Positions 22,901 to 30,494 of a DNA stretch of 64,000 nt are shown here, one piece after another. A program made the translations under genes and the position numbers. The notes beneath the pieces are model-generated. The model had not been told where the DNA came from. It ran no database searches and saw only the letters and a program-made list of their open reading frames with translations. The stretch spans positions 7,006,001-7,070,000 of the forward strand of contig NC_063987.1 in the NCBI RefSeq assembly GCF_932276165.1, given 5' to 3'. The number at the start of each line of letters is the position of its first letter. Positions within the stretch are counted from its first letter, which is position 1. Source of the DNA: Plutella xylostella (Eukaryota; Arthropoda; Insecta; Lepidoptera; Plutellidae).

Positions 22901-24637
22901 TGACGTTGTTTTTTTAATGAAATATTTTAAGATTTTTTTTATCGCTATACCGTATCGACACTGCGTTAACTTCTTGGATATTTCTTTGCCCTTTTCTTCT
23001 CTAAATGGATTTTAGAGATCCGTGGCCAAAACGGTATTTAATATAGGGCCAAGAGGACCCGTTTTATTTAATAGAGAGTGACAGCATGTATTTTATCCCA
23101 CAGGTAGCCATTACTCAGACATTATGAAACTTTGATATTCATAATATGTACCTATGTATGGAATGTATGTAAGAATGCAAAGTCAGGCTTAAGGCGAAAA
23201 ATCTATTTATGGTGTAGTAAGTACAAGGCATTATTGCACCAAAATCATGGGTATGTGAAACCTTCTTGCATATCCCCATTAACTAACTCAAATTTTGGAT
23301 AATTTTCCATCACACTAGTTATGGATTGTGCAGCTTTCATAAGGTTATCAATATCACATTTTGCTTCAAAAGCGATGGTAGGTATGCGAATATACCCTGT
23401 AAATACATTGCAATGGACTTATTTGTACATGTCACGGAATTTAAACCCGCATATTTGTAGAGAGAATCATGCGTGTTGCTGATTGAGCTACCACCACTCT
23501 CGAACAGAAAGTATTTATACACGCTTGTATCGTTAGCAAATTATAAAACTTTACGTTTTCATCTGCATACCTACATTTTCTGTCAAAACTTTATCATTAT
23601 ACTTTCCTCAAGGCGCCACTTTATATGCGAGATTTTTTTAACTTTTGGCAAACTATGACACAGGCGCAGGCAGTCTGACAAACTAAATAGACGAACGATA
23701 ATACAACGAGAAAGAGCTGTGAGCCGTTACGAAGCTACGAAGCTTCGGAAAGACAAAACTGCTACCACGATGGTTACCACGGCTCTGTCTCGATGTATGA
23801 AGAGTACCTACGCGTGGCCTACGCCTAAAAGTATACAGGCGGAGTTTTTAAAATAGCGATCTCAAGCTCACATGCTGCTCAAGCACATCCACATAAACAC
23901 CACTGCTATACACATCACACACAACACGTCCTTGGATTTATACCATATGTAGCTGGTCCCTTCATCATCAGGGATCGCTATTTTAAAAACTCCGCCTGTA
24001 TACTTTTAGTAGCAAGCCACCGTACATGTACATGTAATGTACATGCACTCACAACTGTAATCCCCAAAGGGGTAGTCAGAGGTGGCTCGCAAGAGCCATC
24101 CACTTTTCGCAGCACATTTGTACTCACGTGATAGGTTGCGAACCATATCGCCGTTTTGGAATATGTACAATGCACTTAGGATACACATCTAGAATCTAGA
24201 TGTGTAGGTTTTCTCACGATATTTTCCGTCACCGAAAGGGCACGTGGTATTATTGTACTTAAACTCCTTAATTGAAAACACAATTGAAAGAATTCATTGG
24301 TAAAAGCCAGGATTTGAACCCACGGTCTCTCGATTGAGAGGACGAGGCCTTATCCACTACGCCACCACCGCTCAAGCGTGCCGATGTCGTGACAAATCTC
24401 GTTCGTTAGAGAGTGACCACCCTGAGGCTATAGTATATGTATACGTACCAGTGGCGTTGGCTATAGTGTGGTATGTACCACAGTGGCGTTGACTATAATG
24501 TGATATGTACCAGTGGCGTTGACTATAGTGTGGTATGTACCAGTGGCGTTGACTATAGCGTGATATTTACCAGTGGCGTTGACTCGGGGTGCGCCGGCGC
24601 CGGTGAGCGTCGCCAGTAGTAGCAGCACGCGGTGCAT
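7825..24637 (-). CDS. dpr: Dpr-family two-Ig cell-surface protein, 8 coding exons
   Basis: The exons are 24571-24637, 21652-21847, 13946-14057, 13439-13518, 12680-12813, 12078-12280, 9270-9366 and 7825-7952. Their 1017 bases join without a frame break into 338 residues plus stop, with GT..AG at every junction. A signal peptide (MHRVLLLLATLTGAG) is followed by a basic Ser/Thr-rich spacer. Ig1 has C116, W128 and DSGIYCC with C179. Ig2 has C218, W234 and DAGNYSC with C278. A hydrophobic tail near 313-330 suits a GPI signal or membrane anchor. CRV..L.DKMVSWLR, HVSTHPP and VHVLQG are Dpr landmarks. In flies Dpr proteins bind DIP Ig proteins and guide synaptic partner choice. From memory the tail (SSLAELQSG) and the NWRLEL stretch look most like dpr20; no search was run. 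5' UTR exons are not placed. Confidence 0.9.
8403..8609 (-). mobile_element. non-autonomous Helitron, copy 2 (dpr-like intron 7)
   Basis: In minus orientation it runs from TCCTAACTAATATTATAA to CAGCTAG, between A and T in element sense. Same family as 6013-6220, lying in the last intron. Confidence 0.8.
9180..9266 (-). repeat. LINE-like 3' tail fragment at the exon 7 donor
   Basis: The plus strand shows a T-rich, (TTG)-rich stretch followed by TCCAATAAATGTTTCTTTATC. A related stretch sits near 37130-37220 (TCGAATAAATGTATCTTTATC). It resembles the AATAAA-plus-short-repeat tails of insect LINEs. The strand of origin is uncertain. Confidence 0.4.
9270..9366 (-). CDS. dpr: dpr-like exon 7 (Ig2 end)
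   Basis: Acceptor TTCGACAG and donor GTGAGA. It encodes residues 265-296 and one base of 297, with DAGNYSC (C278, sequon at N275) and VHVLQG, the conserved end of Dpr Ig2. The intron begins directly with a (GATAAA)2 repeat and a LINE-like 3' tail. Confidence 0.9.
9367..12077 (-). other. dpr-like intron 6
   Basis: 2.7 kb with no other exon recognised. It holds a foldback MITE (10424-10575) and AT-rich unique sequence. Confidence 0.6.
10424..10575. mobile_element. foldback MITE
   Basis: 152 bp with perfect 27-bp terminal inverted repeats beginning AAGTGCCAATTTCTCCATAG. A related, decayed copy lies at about 50686-50840. No transposase. The target duplication is unclear. Confidence 0.75.
12078..12280 (-). 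CDS. dpr: dpr-like exon 6 (Ig2 start)
   Basis: Acceptor TTTTTGACAG and donor GTGAGT. It encodes residues 197-264, with LSLKC (C218), HWF (W234), a sequon NTT (N238) and RGGV, in line with Dpr Ig2. A second AG nine bases in would remove three residues; the first is preferred because it keeps the PPEI segment. Confidence 0.88.
12680..12813 (-). CDS. dpr: dpr-like exon 5 (Ig1 end, second cysteine)
   Basis: Acceptor CACTTTCAG and donor GTGAGT. It encodes residues 152-197, with NWRLEL, DSGIYCC (C179) and HVSTHPP, the most Dpr-like stretch of the gene. An extra cysteine (C178) sits beside the canonical one. Confidence 0.9.
13439..13518 (-). CDS. dpr: dpr-like exon 4 (Ig1 tryptophan strand)
   Basis: Acceptor AAATTTCAG and donor GTGAGC. 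80 bp encode VSWLRVSENENLELLTLDLD and on to DLR. This is the strand with the core tryptophan W128, matching the VSWIR motif of the Dpr family. Confidence 0.88.
13751..13905 (-). mobile_element. RTE-like LINE 3' fragment
   Basis: It starts (TCA)4GCC on the plus strand, then CCACTGCTGGACATAAGCCT and GGTCGTCGATCCAGCGG. This matches the 3' end of the RTE pseudogene at 47124-47866. It is 5'-truncated and sits in a dpr-like intron (13519-13945). Confidence 0.7.
13946..14057 (-). CDS. dpr: dpr-like exon 3 (Ig1 start, first cysteine)
   Basis: Acceptor TTGTTTCAG and donor GTAAGG. It encodes residues 88-125, including VLFDCRV with the first Ig1 cysteine (C116), and ends in DKM. The acceptor lies 36 bp from the edge of a DNA transposon. 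Confidence 0.88.
14093..14931. mobile_element. TIR transposon relic in dpr-like intron 2
   Basis: The ends read GGGTCAAGTGTTACACCTGT and, inverted, GGGTCAAGTGTTGTACCTAT. The motif GTCCAYAGGTACA recurs inside (near 14289, 14524, 14553, 14890 and 14908), suggesting subterminal binding sites. No transposase frame. The flanks resemble a duplicated, uninterrupted sequence at 15045-15093. Confidence 0.6.
14932..18712. other. dpr-like intron 2, proximal part
   Basis: No exon seen. About 180 bp of local duplication (near 14935-14990 and 15075-15170) share AATTTGGTAAAARCAGATAC. One MITE lies at 16721-16909. The rest is unique AT-rich sequence. Confidence 0.5.
16721..16909. mobile_element. foldback MITE
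   Basis: 189 bp with terminal inverted repeats TATATCGTCGGTTGAYAGGA. The outermost bases are TA, compatible with a TA-targeting family. No coding content. Confidence 0.65.
18715..19687 (+). mobile_element. decayed Tc1/mariner-like transposon
   Basis: 973 bp with 27-bp inverted ends starting CAGTGAAACTATAAAGTCCT and a TA duplication on both sides (18713-18714, 19688-19689). TA target and CAGTG ends are typical of the IS630/Tc1/mariner superfamily. A broken transposase N-terminal part remains inside, and no DDE catalytic domain is present. Confidence 0.75.
18829..19448 (+). pseudogene. remnant of a Tc1-type transposase N-terminus
   Basis: The first segment (18829-19053) reads as a helix-rich basic stretch around MKKNLRSQASEVIYRVFIQ. 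After a T-rich gap with an acceptor-like AG, a second segment near 19318-19448 contains LTPGRNRTGRPKREIDVF. That resembles the linker (GRPK..ID.F) between the helix-turn-helix and DDE domains of some Tc1-like transposases. The catalytic half is missing, so the element cannot move itself. Confidence 0.4.
19801..20000 (+). mobile_element. non-autonomous Helitron, copy 3 (intron 2)
   Basis: Same family as 6013-6220, here ending CAGCTAA before T. The start is slightly changed (TCATCTAATATT). Confidence 0.75.
20840..20940 (+). repeat. LINE 3' end fragment
   Basis: GGTTGGCTGGAAGAAATTGC followed by GGCAATAAGCCCGCC resembles the 3' end common to lepidopteran CR1/Jockey-type LINEs. Related fragments lie near 21490-21610 and 56475-56600. 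Confidence 0.45.
20967..21122. mobile_element. foldback MITE, GGTAAGCG family
   Basis: Ends GGTAAGCGTCC and GGGACGCTTACC, inverted, with CATCGTATCGTACG inside. The family recurs at 60151-60307 and in part near 52165-52236. Confidence 0.65.
21163..21369 (-). mobile_element. non-autonomous Helitron, copy 4 (intron 2)
   Basis: Minus orientation, starting TCCTAACTATATAATATTA. The 3' CTAG has decayed to an ATAT-like end (21163-21168). It lies about 280 bp from exon 2. Confidence 0.72.
21490..21612 (+). repeat. LINE 3' end with (TATC)n tail
   Basis: GGTAGTCTGGAAGAAATTAC through GTGTGCAATAAAGAATTA, ending in ATCTATCTATC. This is the usual LINE tail with a short tandem end. It lies about 40 bp from the exon 2 donor. 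Confidence 0.5.
21652..21847 (-). CDS. dpr: dpr-like exon 2 (linker)
   Basis: Acceptor TTTTCCGCAG and donor GTAAGT. It encodes residues 23-88, a Ser/Thr-rich segment with the basic cluster RPTSKPRRKNK, ahead of Ig1. The phases (two bases in, two bases out) match both neighbours. Confidence 0.85.
22004..22123. mobile_element. foldback MITE
   Basis: 120 bp with inverted arms AGAAGACCTAG and GGCACAAGACGC separated by small mismatches. In dpr-like intron 1. Confidence 0.6.
22124..23824. other. dpr-like intron 1, gene-free part
   Basis: 1.7 kb of AT-rich sequence with no exon or defined repeat that I can support. Confidence 0.5.
23825..24009. mobile_element. foldback MITE, CTAAAAGTATACAGG family, copy 1
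   Basis: 185 bp with about 36-bp inverted ends CTAAAAGTATACAGGCGGAG. The second and third bases from each end are TA, so a TA-duplicating family is possible. A second, interrupted copy lies at about 62750-62900. Confidence 0.75.
24010..24374 (-). mobile_element. tRNA-derived SINE in dpr-like intron 1
   Basis: On the minus strand the head reads GGTGGCGTAGTGGATAAGG (A box) and GGTTCAAATCC (B box). The body has the SINE features CGTGAGAAAACC and a GGGATTACAG-like tail. The body recurs headless at 54085-54290. It abuts the MITE at 23825-24009 without a gap. Confidence 0.65.
24449..24583 (-). repeat. 30-bp minisatellite carrying repeated splice donors
   Basis: The block CAGTGGCGTTGRC starts at 24449, 24481, 24511, 24541 and 24571 (spacings 32, 30, 30, 30). 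On the minus strand each unit reads GTCAACGCCACTG followed by a GT donor and CACNNTATA. The first unit is the end of exon 1 and the others lie in the intron. The units are open in the gene's frame (VNATG.YH.I), and each adds an NAT sequon. Confidence 0.9.
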
Positions 24638-24668
24638 GCCGCCGCATCCTCCCGCACCCGCCGGTACC
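24571..24668 (-). CDS. dpr: dpr-like exon 1 (start codon and signal peptide)
   Basis: ATG at 24635-24637 opens 22 codons encoding a hydrophobic leader and a NAT glycosylation sequon, then one base before the donor GGTAAAT. A good acceptor (TTTGTCGTCAG) ends at 24669, so 24638-24668 is probably the end of the 5' UTR, with a non-coding exon further upstream. The exon is GC-rich, unlike its surroundings. Its last 13 bases are the first unit of a tandem repeat that continues into the intron. Confidence 0.85.
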
Positions 24669-24820
24669 CTGACGACAAACATTACATTAACAATAGTACA
24701 ATATAAAGTAAACACATAACATAATTACATATATAAAAAAAAAAAAATAGAAAAATAGGCGGCCTTATTTCCAGGCAAACTTTGGGAGAAGCGAGCAGGG
24801 ACGCATAGCAAAAAACCCTC

Positions 24821-26265
24821 TTACTTACTTACTTACTTATTCCCAATCTCCGCTGGGGAGCAAAAGGCCGAAGTGAAGCGCCGCCATTCTTTACGATCTT
24901 GGGCCAGCTCAGAAACATCCGCCCAAGACATCCCCGCCTGGCCCATTTCCTTGTTCACAGAGCGCTGCCATGTCTCTCGCGGTCTGCCGAGTCTTCGTTT
25001 ACTGCCCTCGGGGTGCCATGTCAGCGCTTCCTTTGGGACGTCTTCAGTACGCCTGAGAACGTGTCCTATCCATCTCCATTTGCGTTCTTGTACGGTTTCT
25101 GCTACAGGTTTTTGATGTGTTCTGCGCCAAAGTTCCTCGTTGGAGACAAAGTCAAACCAACGGATCCCTAGGATATTGCGTAAGCATCTGTTTACGAAAA
25201 CCTGTAGCTTGTTCGTGGTTTGAACCGTTTTCTTCCAAGTTTCGCAACCGTAGAGGAGAACGGTCTTTACGCACGCGTTGAACAGGCGGTTCTTGGCTTG
25301 GAGACGGAATGCGGAAGACCTCCACACTGGGCTTAACATGGCAAAAGCTCCACGGGCTTTGTTAATGCGGTTGCCGATATCCTCGTCAGTTCCACCATTT
25401 GGTGTGATTTTACTTCCCAGGTAGGTGAAAGTGTCAACATCTTCAATTGGTTGGCCGTTGATTTTAAATGGAGTACGGTCCGCAGTCATTACTCGCATTG
25501 ACTTTGTCTTTTCTCTGTTGACATGCATGCCCACTCGGTTACCCAAATGGACGAGGTCATTGAGTTTCCTTTGCATATCAGCGCTATTTTCGGAGAAAAG
25601 ACAAAGATCGTCCGCAAAAGCGAGATACTCCAGAGATGTTCCATCGGACCAATCCAAACCTCCTTTGCCATTCTGCTCCATCATATCCAAAATTACTTCG
25701 GTAATCATGATGAAGAGTAGTGGGGATAACATGCAGCCCTGCTTGACGCCAATATTGGGGCTTATTAGATCGCTCAGCTTCCTTTCGTGGATTATTTGGC
25801 AAGTGTAGCCATTGTAGGCTTCCTTAATAAGGTTTCGCATTTTATTCGGAACGTGAAAATATTTCAACGTATCCCATATCGCTGACTGGTGTACCCTATC
25901 AAAGGCCTTCTCAAAATCCACAAATGTCAGGAAAAGGGCCTTTTGCCACTCGGTTGATGCTTCCAGAATTATGCGGAGTGTGTTGATTTGGTCCGTGCAA
26001 TTTCTTCCCCTGCGGAATCCTGCCTGTTCACTCCTAAGATGTTCATCTACTCGTACCCGGTTTTGGATTCTGTAGAGGATGATGGCATTCAGTATCTTGG
26101 ACACTATAAGCAGTAATGTGATCCCTCGCCAGTTTCTACAGTCACTTAGGTCGCCCTTCTTTGGGAGTTTGACGATTGCCCCCTTCATCCACTCCTCGGG
26201 TATCTTCTCTGTCTCCCAAATCTTTTCGAGGACTGGTTTCAGAATGCCTACTGTTGCGCGACACG
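24821..26265 (-). mobile_element. 5'-truncated RTE-like LINE
   Basis: Flanked by the perfect 11-bp duplication AAAAAACCCTC (24810-24820 and 26266-26276). The 3' end is a (TTAC)4 tandem tail on the plus strand, as in RTE-type LINEs. It is truncated inside the RT domain, so no endonuclease remains. It lies about 150 bp upstream of dpr-like exon 1. Confidence 0.85.
24833..26264 (-). CDS. reverse transcriptase fragment of the RTE-like LINE
   Basis: About 477 codons stay open from the truncation point to the stop; the first ATG gives 451. RT landmarks are LPKKGDLSDCRNWRGIT, FVDFEKAFD, KQGCMLSPLLF and FADD. A C-terminal WRWIGHVLRR and RRLGRPRETW region follows, typical of RTE/BovB-like LINEs. The endonuclease and the start of RT are lost. 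The frame has no stop, so the insertion is probably young. The clade call is by recollection. Confidence 0.85.
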
Positions 26266-26276
26266 AAAAAACCCTC

Positions 26277-29215
26277 GAATGTGTTAAAGTGAAAATCCCC
26301 GATATGCAACACTAAAAGTTGCATAACTTTTAAACGGCGGCCGATTTTCATAAAATATGGCTTAAACACTCAAGGTAACATTACCCATGAACCAATAAAA
26401 CAAATCGAAAATCGGAGGTAAAATAATGTTGCCCACTGTACCCACTGTGCCCCGTCATATAAACTGTGTTGCAACATGAAGATCGAATGGCGTAAATACT
26501 ACTAACCACTGTGGTTAGTGACTTTGACTTCTGTGCCATAGGGTTTGATTCCCTGCTTGGGAAGATAATTGTTAAGTACCGGGTCTTGGGTGTTAAATGT
26601 TTGTATTTACTGTTTGATATCTCCAACCTACCTGCCAAGCGTGGATATAATTTAGAATAGAATAGAAAACATTTATTCAACACATAAACAGCAACATGAT
26701 CAATACACACTACAATTAAACACTTCATCTAAACCTAACCTATTTAGCTCTCTTTGTCTGAGAGAGTTATCGGATCGTGTCTTCAAATGATTGAAAGTAT
26801 ATTTTGTATTCCTGCACAAAGCTTTGCAGAATATATAGTTATATACATTTTATAATTTAATATACCTAGCATGTAATTAATAATAAATTTATTTATAGAG
26901 CTGCAAAGAACACAAAAAAAGAATTGCATTACGCTCGCCTTTAGAATTTATAGGAGGATATTGCGAGCTATATAATATTTGTTATCAAATACACGGAAAC
27001 ATATTCCTATTCTCTTGCACGTACAAATATTGAAGCTTCATTGTTCTGAGCGGTGCACGGTGGGCAAATTCCGGCAATGTGGAAATTTCTAGTGGCAATG
27101 ATTTTAAAAGATAGGATAGGCCAGTTAAAACCTTTAACTTAAACCTTCTTCATAGAGGTAGAACAAAAATAACGTCTGTACTACGTGGGCGCCGCCAAGC
27201 TATATTATATTGACTACATAACAGTACAGAACAGTACGCAAGAAAATAATTATTCTCGGGGGATAATCATTAACGTTCGTACAATTACGTACGTTACATC
27301 GCGCAGCCATATTGGTTTCTAGCGCCTTACGAATTGTCGTTTACCTACTTGTCACTGCTCTAACGTGCACTATGCATATACTACATTTTTTATACCTTGA
27401 GATCGATTTAGCTTCACGAAGAATGCTTAACCGCTGACCTAAATAATAAGAAACAATTTATTAAAACATCTTTAATAAGGACAATAACAAGTGTATTCAT
27501 CGAAAACCATAATTTTTTCGTTTATTAAGTACGTATATATAACGTAAATAATGTAATTCACAATATAAAAGGAAAATCCCCGAACCATGGCGAAACAATA
27601 CACTGGTTAACACAACTGTAATATTTGCCCCGCAATAATTTAACCCTACATTTGTGGTCAGATGAACTCGGAACAACGTAAACGATGTCAACTGACCCGG
27701 GGATGATATATCGGACGATTGTAATAGACCCGGAGCCTGTTGCAGTTTTGATTTAAGTAATCAATACGTGTAGAAATGCGTTCTTACAACTAGCGGCTGC
27801 AGATATACGTATGTAGTTAGATTTATAGGCATTGGATATCCGTGCACCTGTACGTTAATCGGAAACTTTATTGGTCACGTGACTTTTTACTATGGATAAC
27901 GATAAATTTTTTGCGAAATTCCAAAACTCGAGATTAAAACTTGTTCAGAATGACCCCTTCAGTCACCCTCTTTTGGCTCAGTATACCATTTATGCATTAT
28001 CCTGTATACTTTTAATTGTAACTAACTGAGAAATGAAGAAAAATAAAAGTTGACTTTGTTGGCAAGCGAGCAACATGCACTAAATGAAGAAGTCGAAAAT
28101 TTGCCAACAAAACCTAAGGTACTTCTTTAAGTAGCTTCGTTGTTTTGTCGAAAACTTTTATGATGTTATGTAGTCTATTATTTGCAGCTAATCGTAGCAT
28201 GGCCTCCTGGACTATTTCATGATCAATTTTACCCAGAGATATACATTTCCTAGATACGTTTAAAGGGGAGCATGGTAGTAAATTAGGAAGACCCCAGAGG
28301 TAAATAATGTACGGGTAATCTGTGGATATAAATTTCGTTTCGGGTAAGTGATCAATGATAACGGATTAATGGGGGGTGATTTTAATGATGAAGACACTTG
28401 AAACCTGAAAATATCAAATAAATTCAGCAATACTTATATGCTCATTTTATAGCATTGAATTTAATTTAAAATATTTATTATGTTATGCATATTTACCATC
28501 GTAAAAGTTAAAGTTTTGGGCAATTTACCTCATTCCAAATATGAAAGTGAAGAACAATTTACATTATTATACTGAAGTAGAAAGAAAAGAATATAAAATA
28601 GAATAAAGATAGCTCATAGAATTGAGCAAGTGTTTCTGGGAGAACGGGGTTTGCCTAAAACTAAGTTGAAATCCCGTTTCAAACCATAATTTCTAACGAA
28701 CAACAATACAGATTTGAACTTGAAAACTTCGCGAAAAAAAAATTAAGTCCCGAAACGTACTTTTAAAATATACATTATACTTACACACATTTATAGACTT
28801 ATTTCACTTTTAAAGCGTTTTACAGGCCAGCAACTACCTATAGTTAAATTTAATTAAAAACAAGCGTTATCCAAATTATACGATACTAGCAAAAAAAATT
28901 AATTTTAGCGCAATAAAAACTAAAATATCCAATGTACTAATTTATTCGAAAGCACTTCCTCAGTTTTCTCTGTCTAACAGATTTAAGTATGTGGTGTCGC
29001 GGCGGAGGATTACGAAAGTTTAAGTGGATTTTGTAAAGAGCACGGCGAGAAAATGGCGAAAGTATCAGATCATTATTATTGTTAGGGAACTCCGTAACAA
29101 CCCAGTTCGTGTACTATTGGGAAGTGAAAGCAGTAGATTTTTTAATAATTATATTATTATTGTACTCTTATAAAGAATAGTAATTCAGTTTACATAATTC
29201 CACAAAAGAGGGATG
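26277..29215. other. intergenic, upstream of the dpr-like gene
   Basis: No gene recognised. A SINE-like piece lies near 26500-26665 (TGTGGTTAGTGAC, GGTTTGATTCC, AATAGAATAG tail). A fragment of the GGGGTCATTCTGAAC foldback family lies near 27870-27965. The rest is AT-rich. Untranslated dpr-like exons could lie here unseen. Confidence 0.5.
26500..26665 (+). mobile_element. SINE-like repeat with (GAATA)n tail
   Basis: An A-box-like GTGGTTAGTGAC and a B-box-like GGTTTGATTCC at plausible spacing, ending in TAGAATAGAATAGAA. The body is degenerate. Confidence 0.4.
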
Positions 29216-29219
29216 TTAT

Positions 29220-30490
29220 GGGTGATTCTTCGAAATTCCATTCTTCGTCTGATTTATATGGCCATTTTTAAATTTGATATTTAGCTCTATATCGTATGTT
29301 TATATGAAAATAGATATAGCAAATAACATATAATTGGAAAGGGCACCCTTTTTTATCAAGTAGTTTTTGAGTTATTGACGTTACAATTTTTTGTTGCCAT
29401 ATGAATCAGAAACAGAGGAAAGAACATCATGGAAAACCATCTTTGTTTTAAACATACAGCATTTCTCGTAATTTTCTTGAACTGTCATCCATAGAAGAAC
29501 TATAGAAGGTCACGCAAAATAAAATTAAAACTTAAAATATTTAATTTTGTACCAGTGACATGCAAAAAACTGATCTGGGGCGACTATTTTCATAAAATTT
29601 ATAAAAGTGTCAATATCTCAAAAACTATCGACATTTTACTTAAGTCATATAGCGATTTTCTGGTCACTCCTAAGCTGTACTATCAGCCCTCCAAGGCATG
29701 ACGTAAACTTTTGGAATATCCTGTATAGGATGAGGTTTTTTACCGTATGAATCATATACATATGAATCAGGATTTTGCATAAAACCTTAAGTAGTTCATA
29801 ATACATTCACACTATAGTGTTGTATATTTTTTTCATAAATCTGTAACCCAAGAGCATTACATGAAACTCACATTGAAGAATCATACTCAGAAAACAGAAT
29901 TTTTACAGGAGAAATATTAATCATAAGGTTACCTGAACCAATACCATATGAATCAGACATTGACCTTCTTTTCACCTGGATGTAAGCATACTAGGAGCAC
30001 CTCCATCTACTGGCTGGTGCGTTGGAGAGCTGGCTTCTAGCGATCGGATAGCCAGACTCCCATTGCCACTACATGACCAAGTATGGTCATCAACATGTTA
30101 CGACATATGAATCAGTACCACATGCTGGACACTCCTTAATTATTGATTCATAAAAAAACTTACGTATTTATAAGTACTAAATATTTTTTTTATAAAAGGA
30201 AATCTCATTTCCCTTTGATAAAATTTTAATTTATGTTAATAAATTAAAAGGGAAATGTGATACAGAACATTTTGTTCCTGAAGCTGGCAAACGGACGCCC
30301 TATATGAATCAGAATAACACACTTCAAATATTTTTTTTCAGTACTGAAACAGCATTTTCTGAAAAAAATAGATTGGTTACAAATAGAGATAGAGCTAGAC
30401 TGTATTGAAAAAAAATTACGTGTCATTATCTTAATTAGTTACAGAGATATCTTCAACGCCGCCGAAAATACGGTCCCCGAAGAATCACCC
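29220..30490. mobile_element. 1.27-kb TIR element with repeated ATATGAATCAG motif
   Basis: Inverted ends GGGTGATTCTTCG (13 bp) with TTAT on both sides (29216-29219, 30491-30494) as a likely 4-bp duplication. ATATGAATCAG occurs at 29399, 29760, 29946, 30105 and 30302, always on the plus strand. No transposase frame. Superfamily not assigned. Confidence 0.7.
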
Positions 30491-30494
30491 TTAT

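Noticed and set aside
24300..24374. possible tRNA gene on the minus strand
   Set aside because: The B and A boxes are followed by a SINE body that recurs at 54085-54290; no clean acceptor stem.
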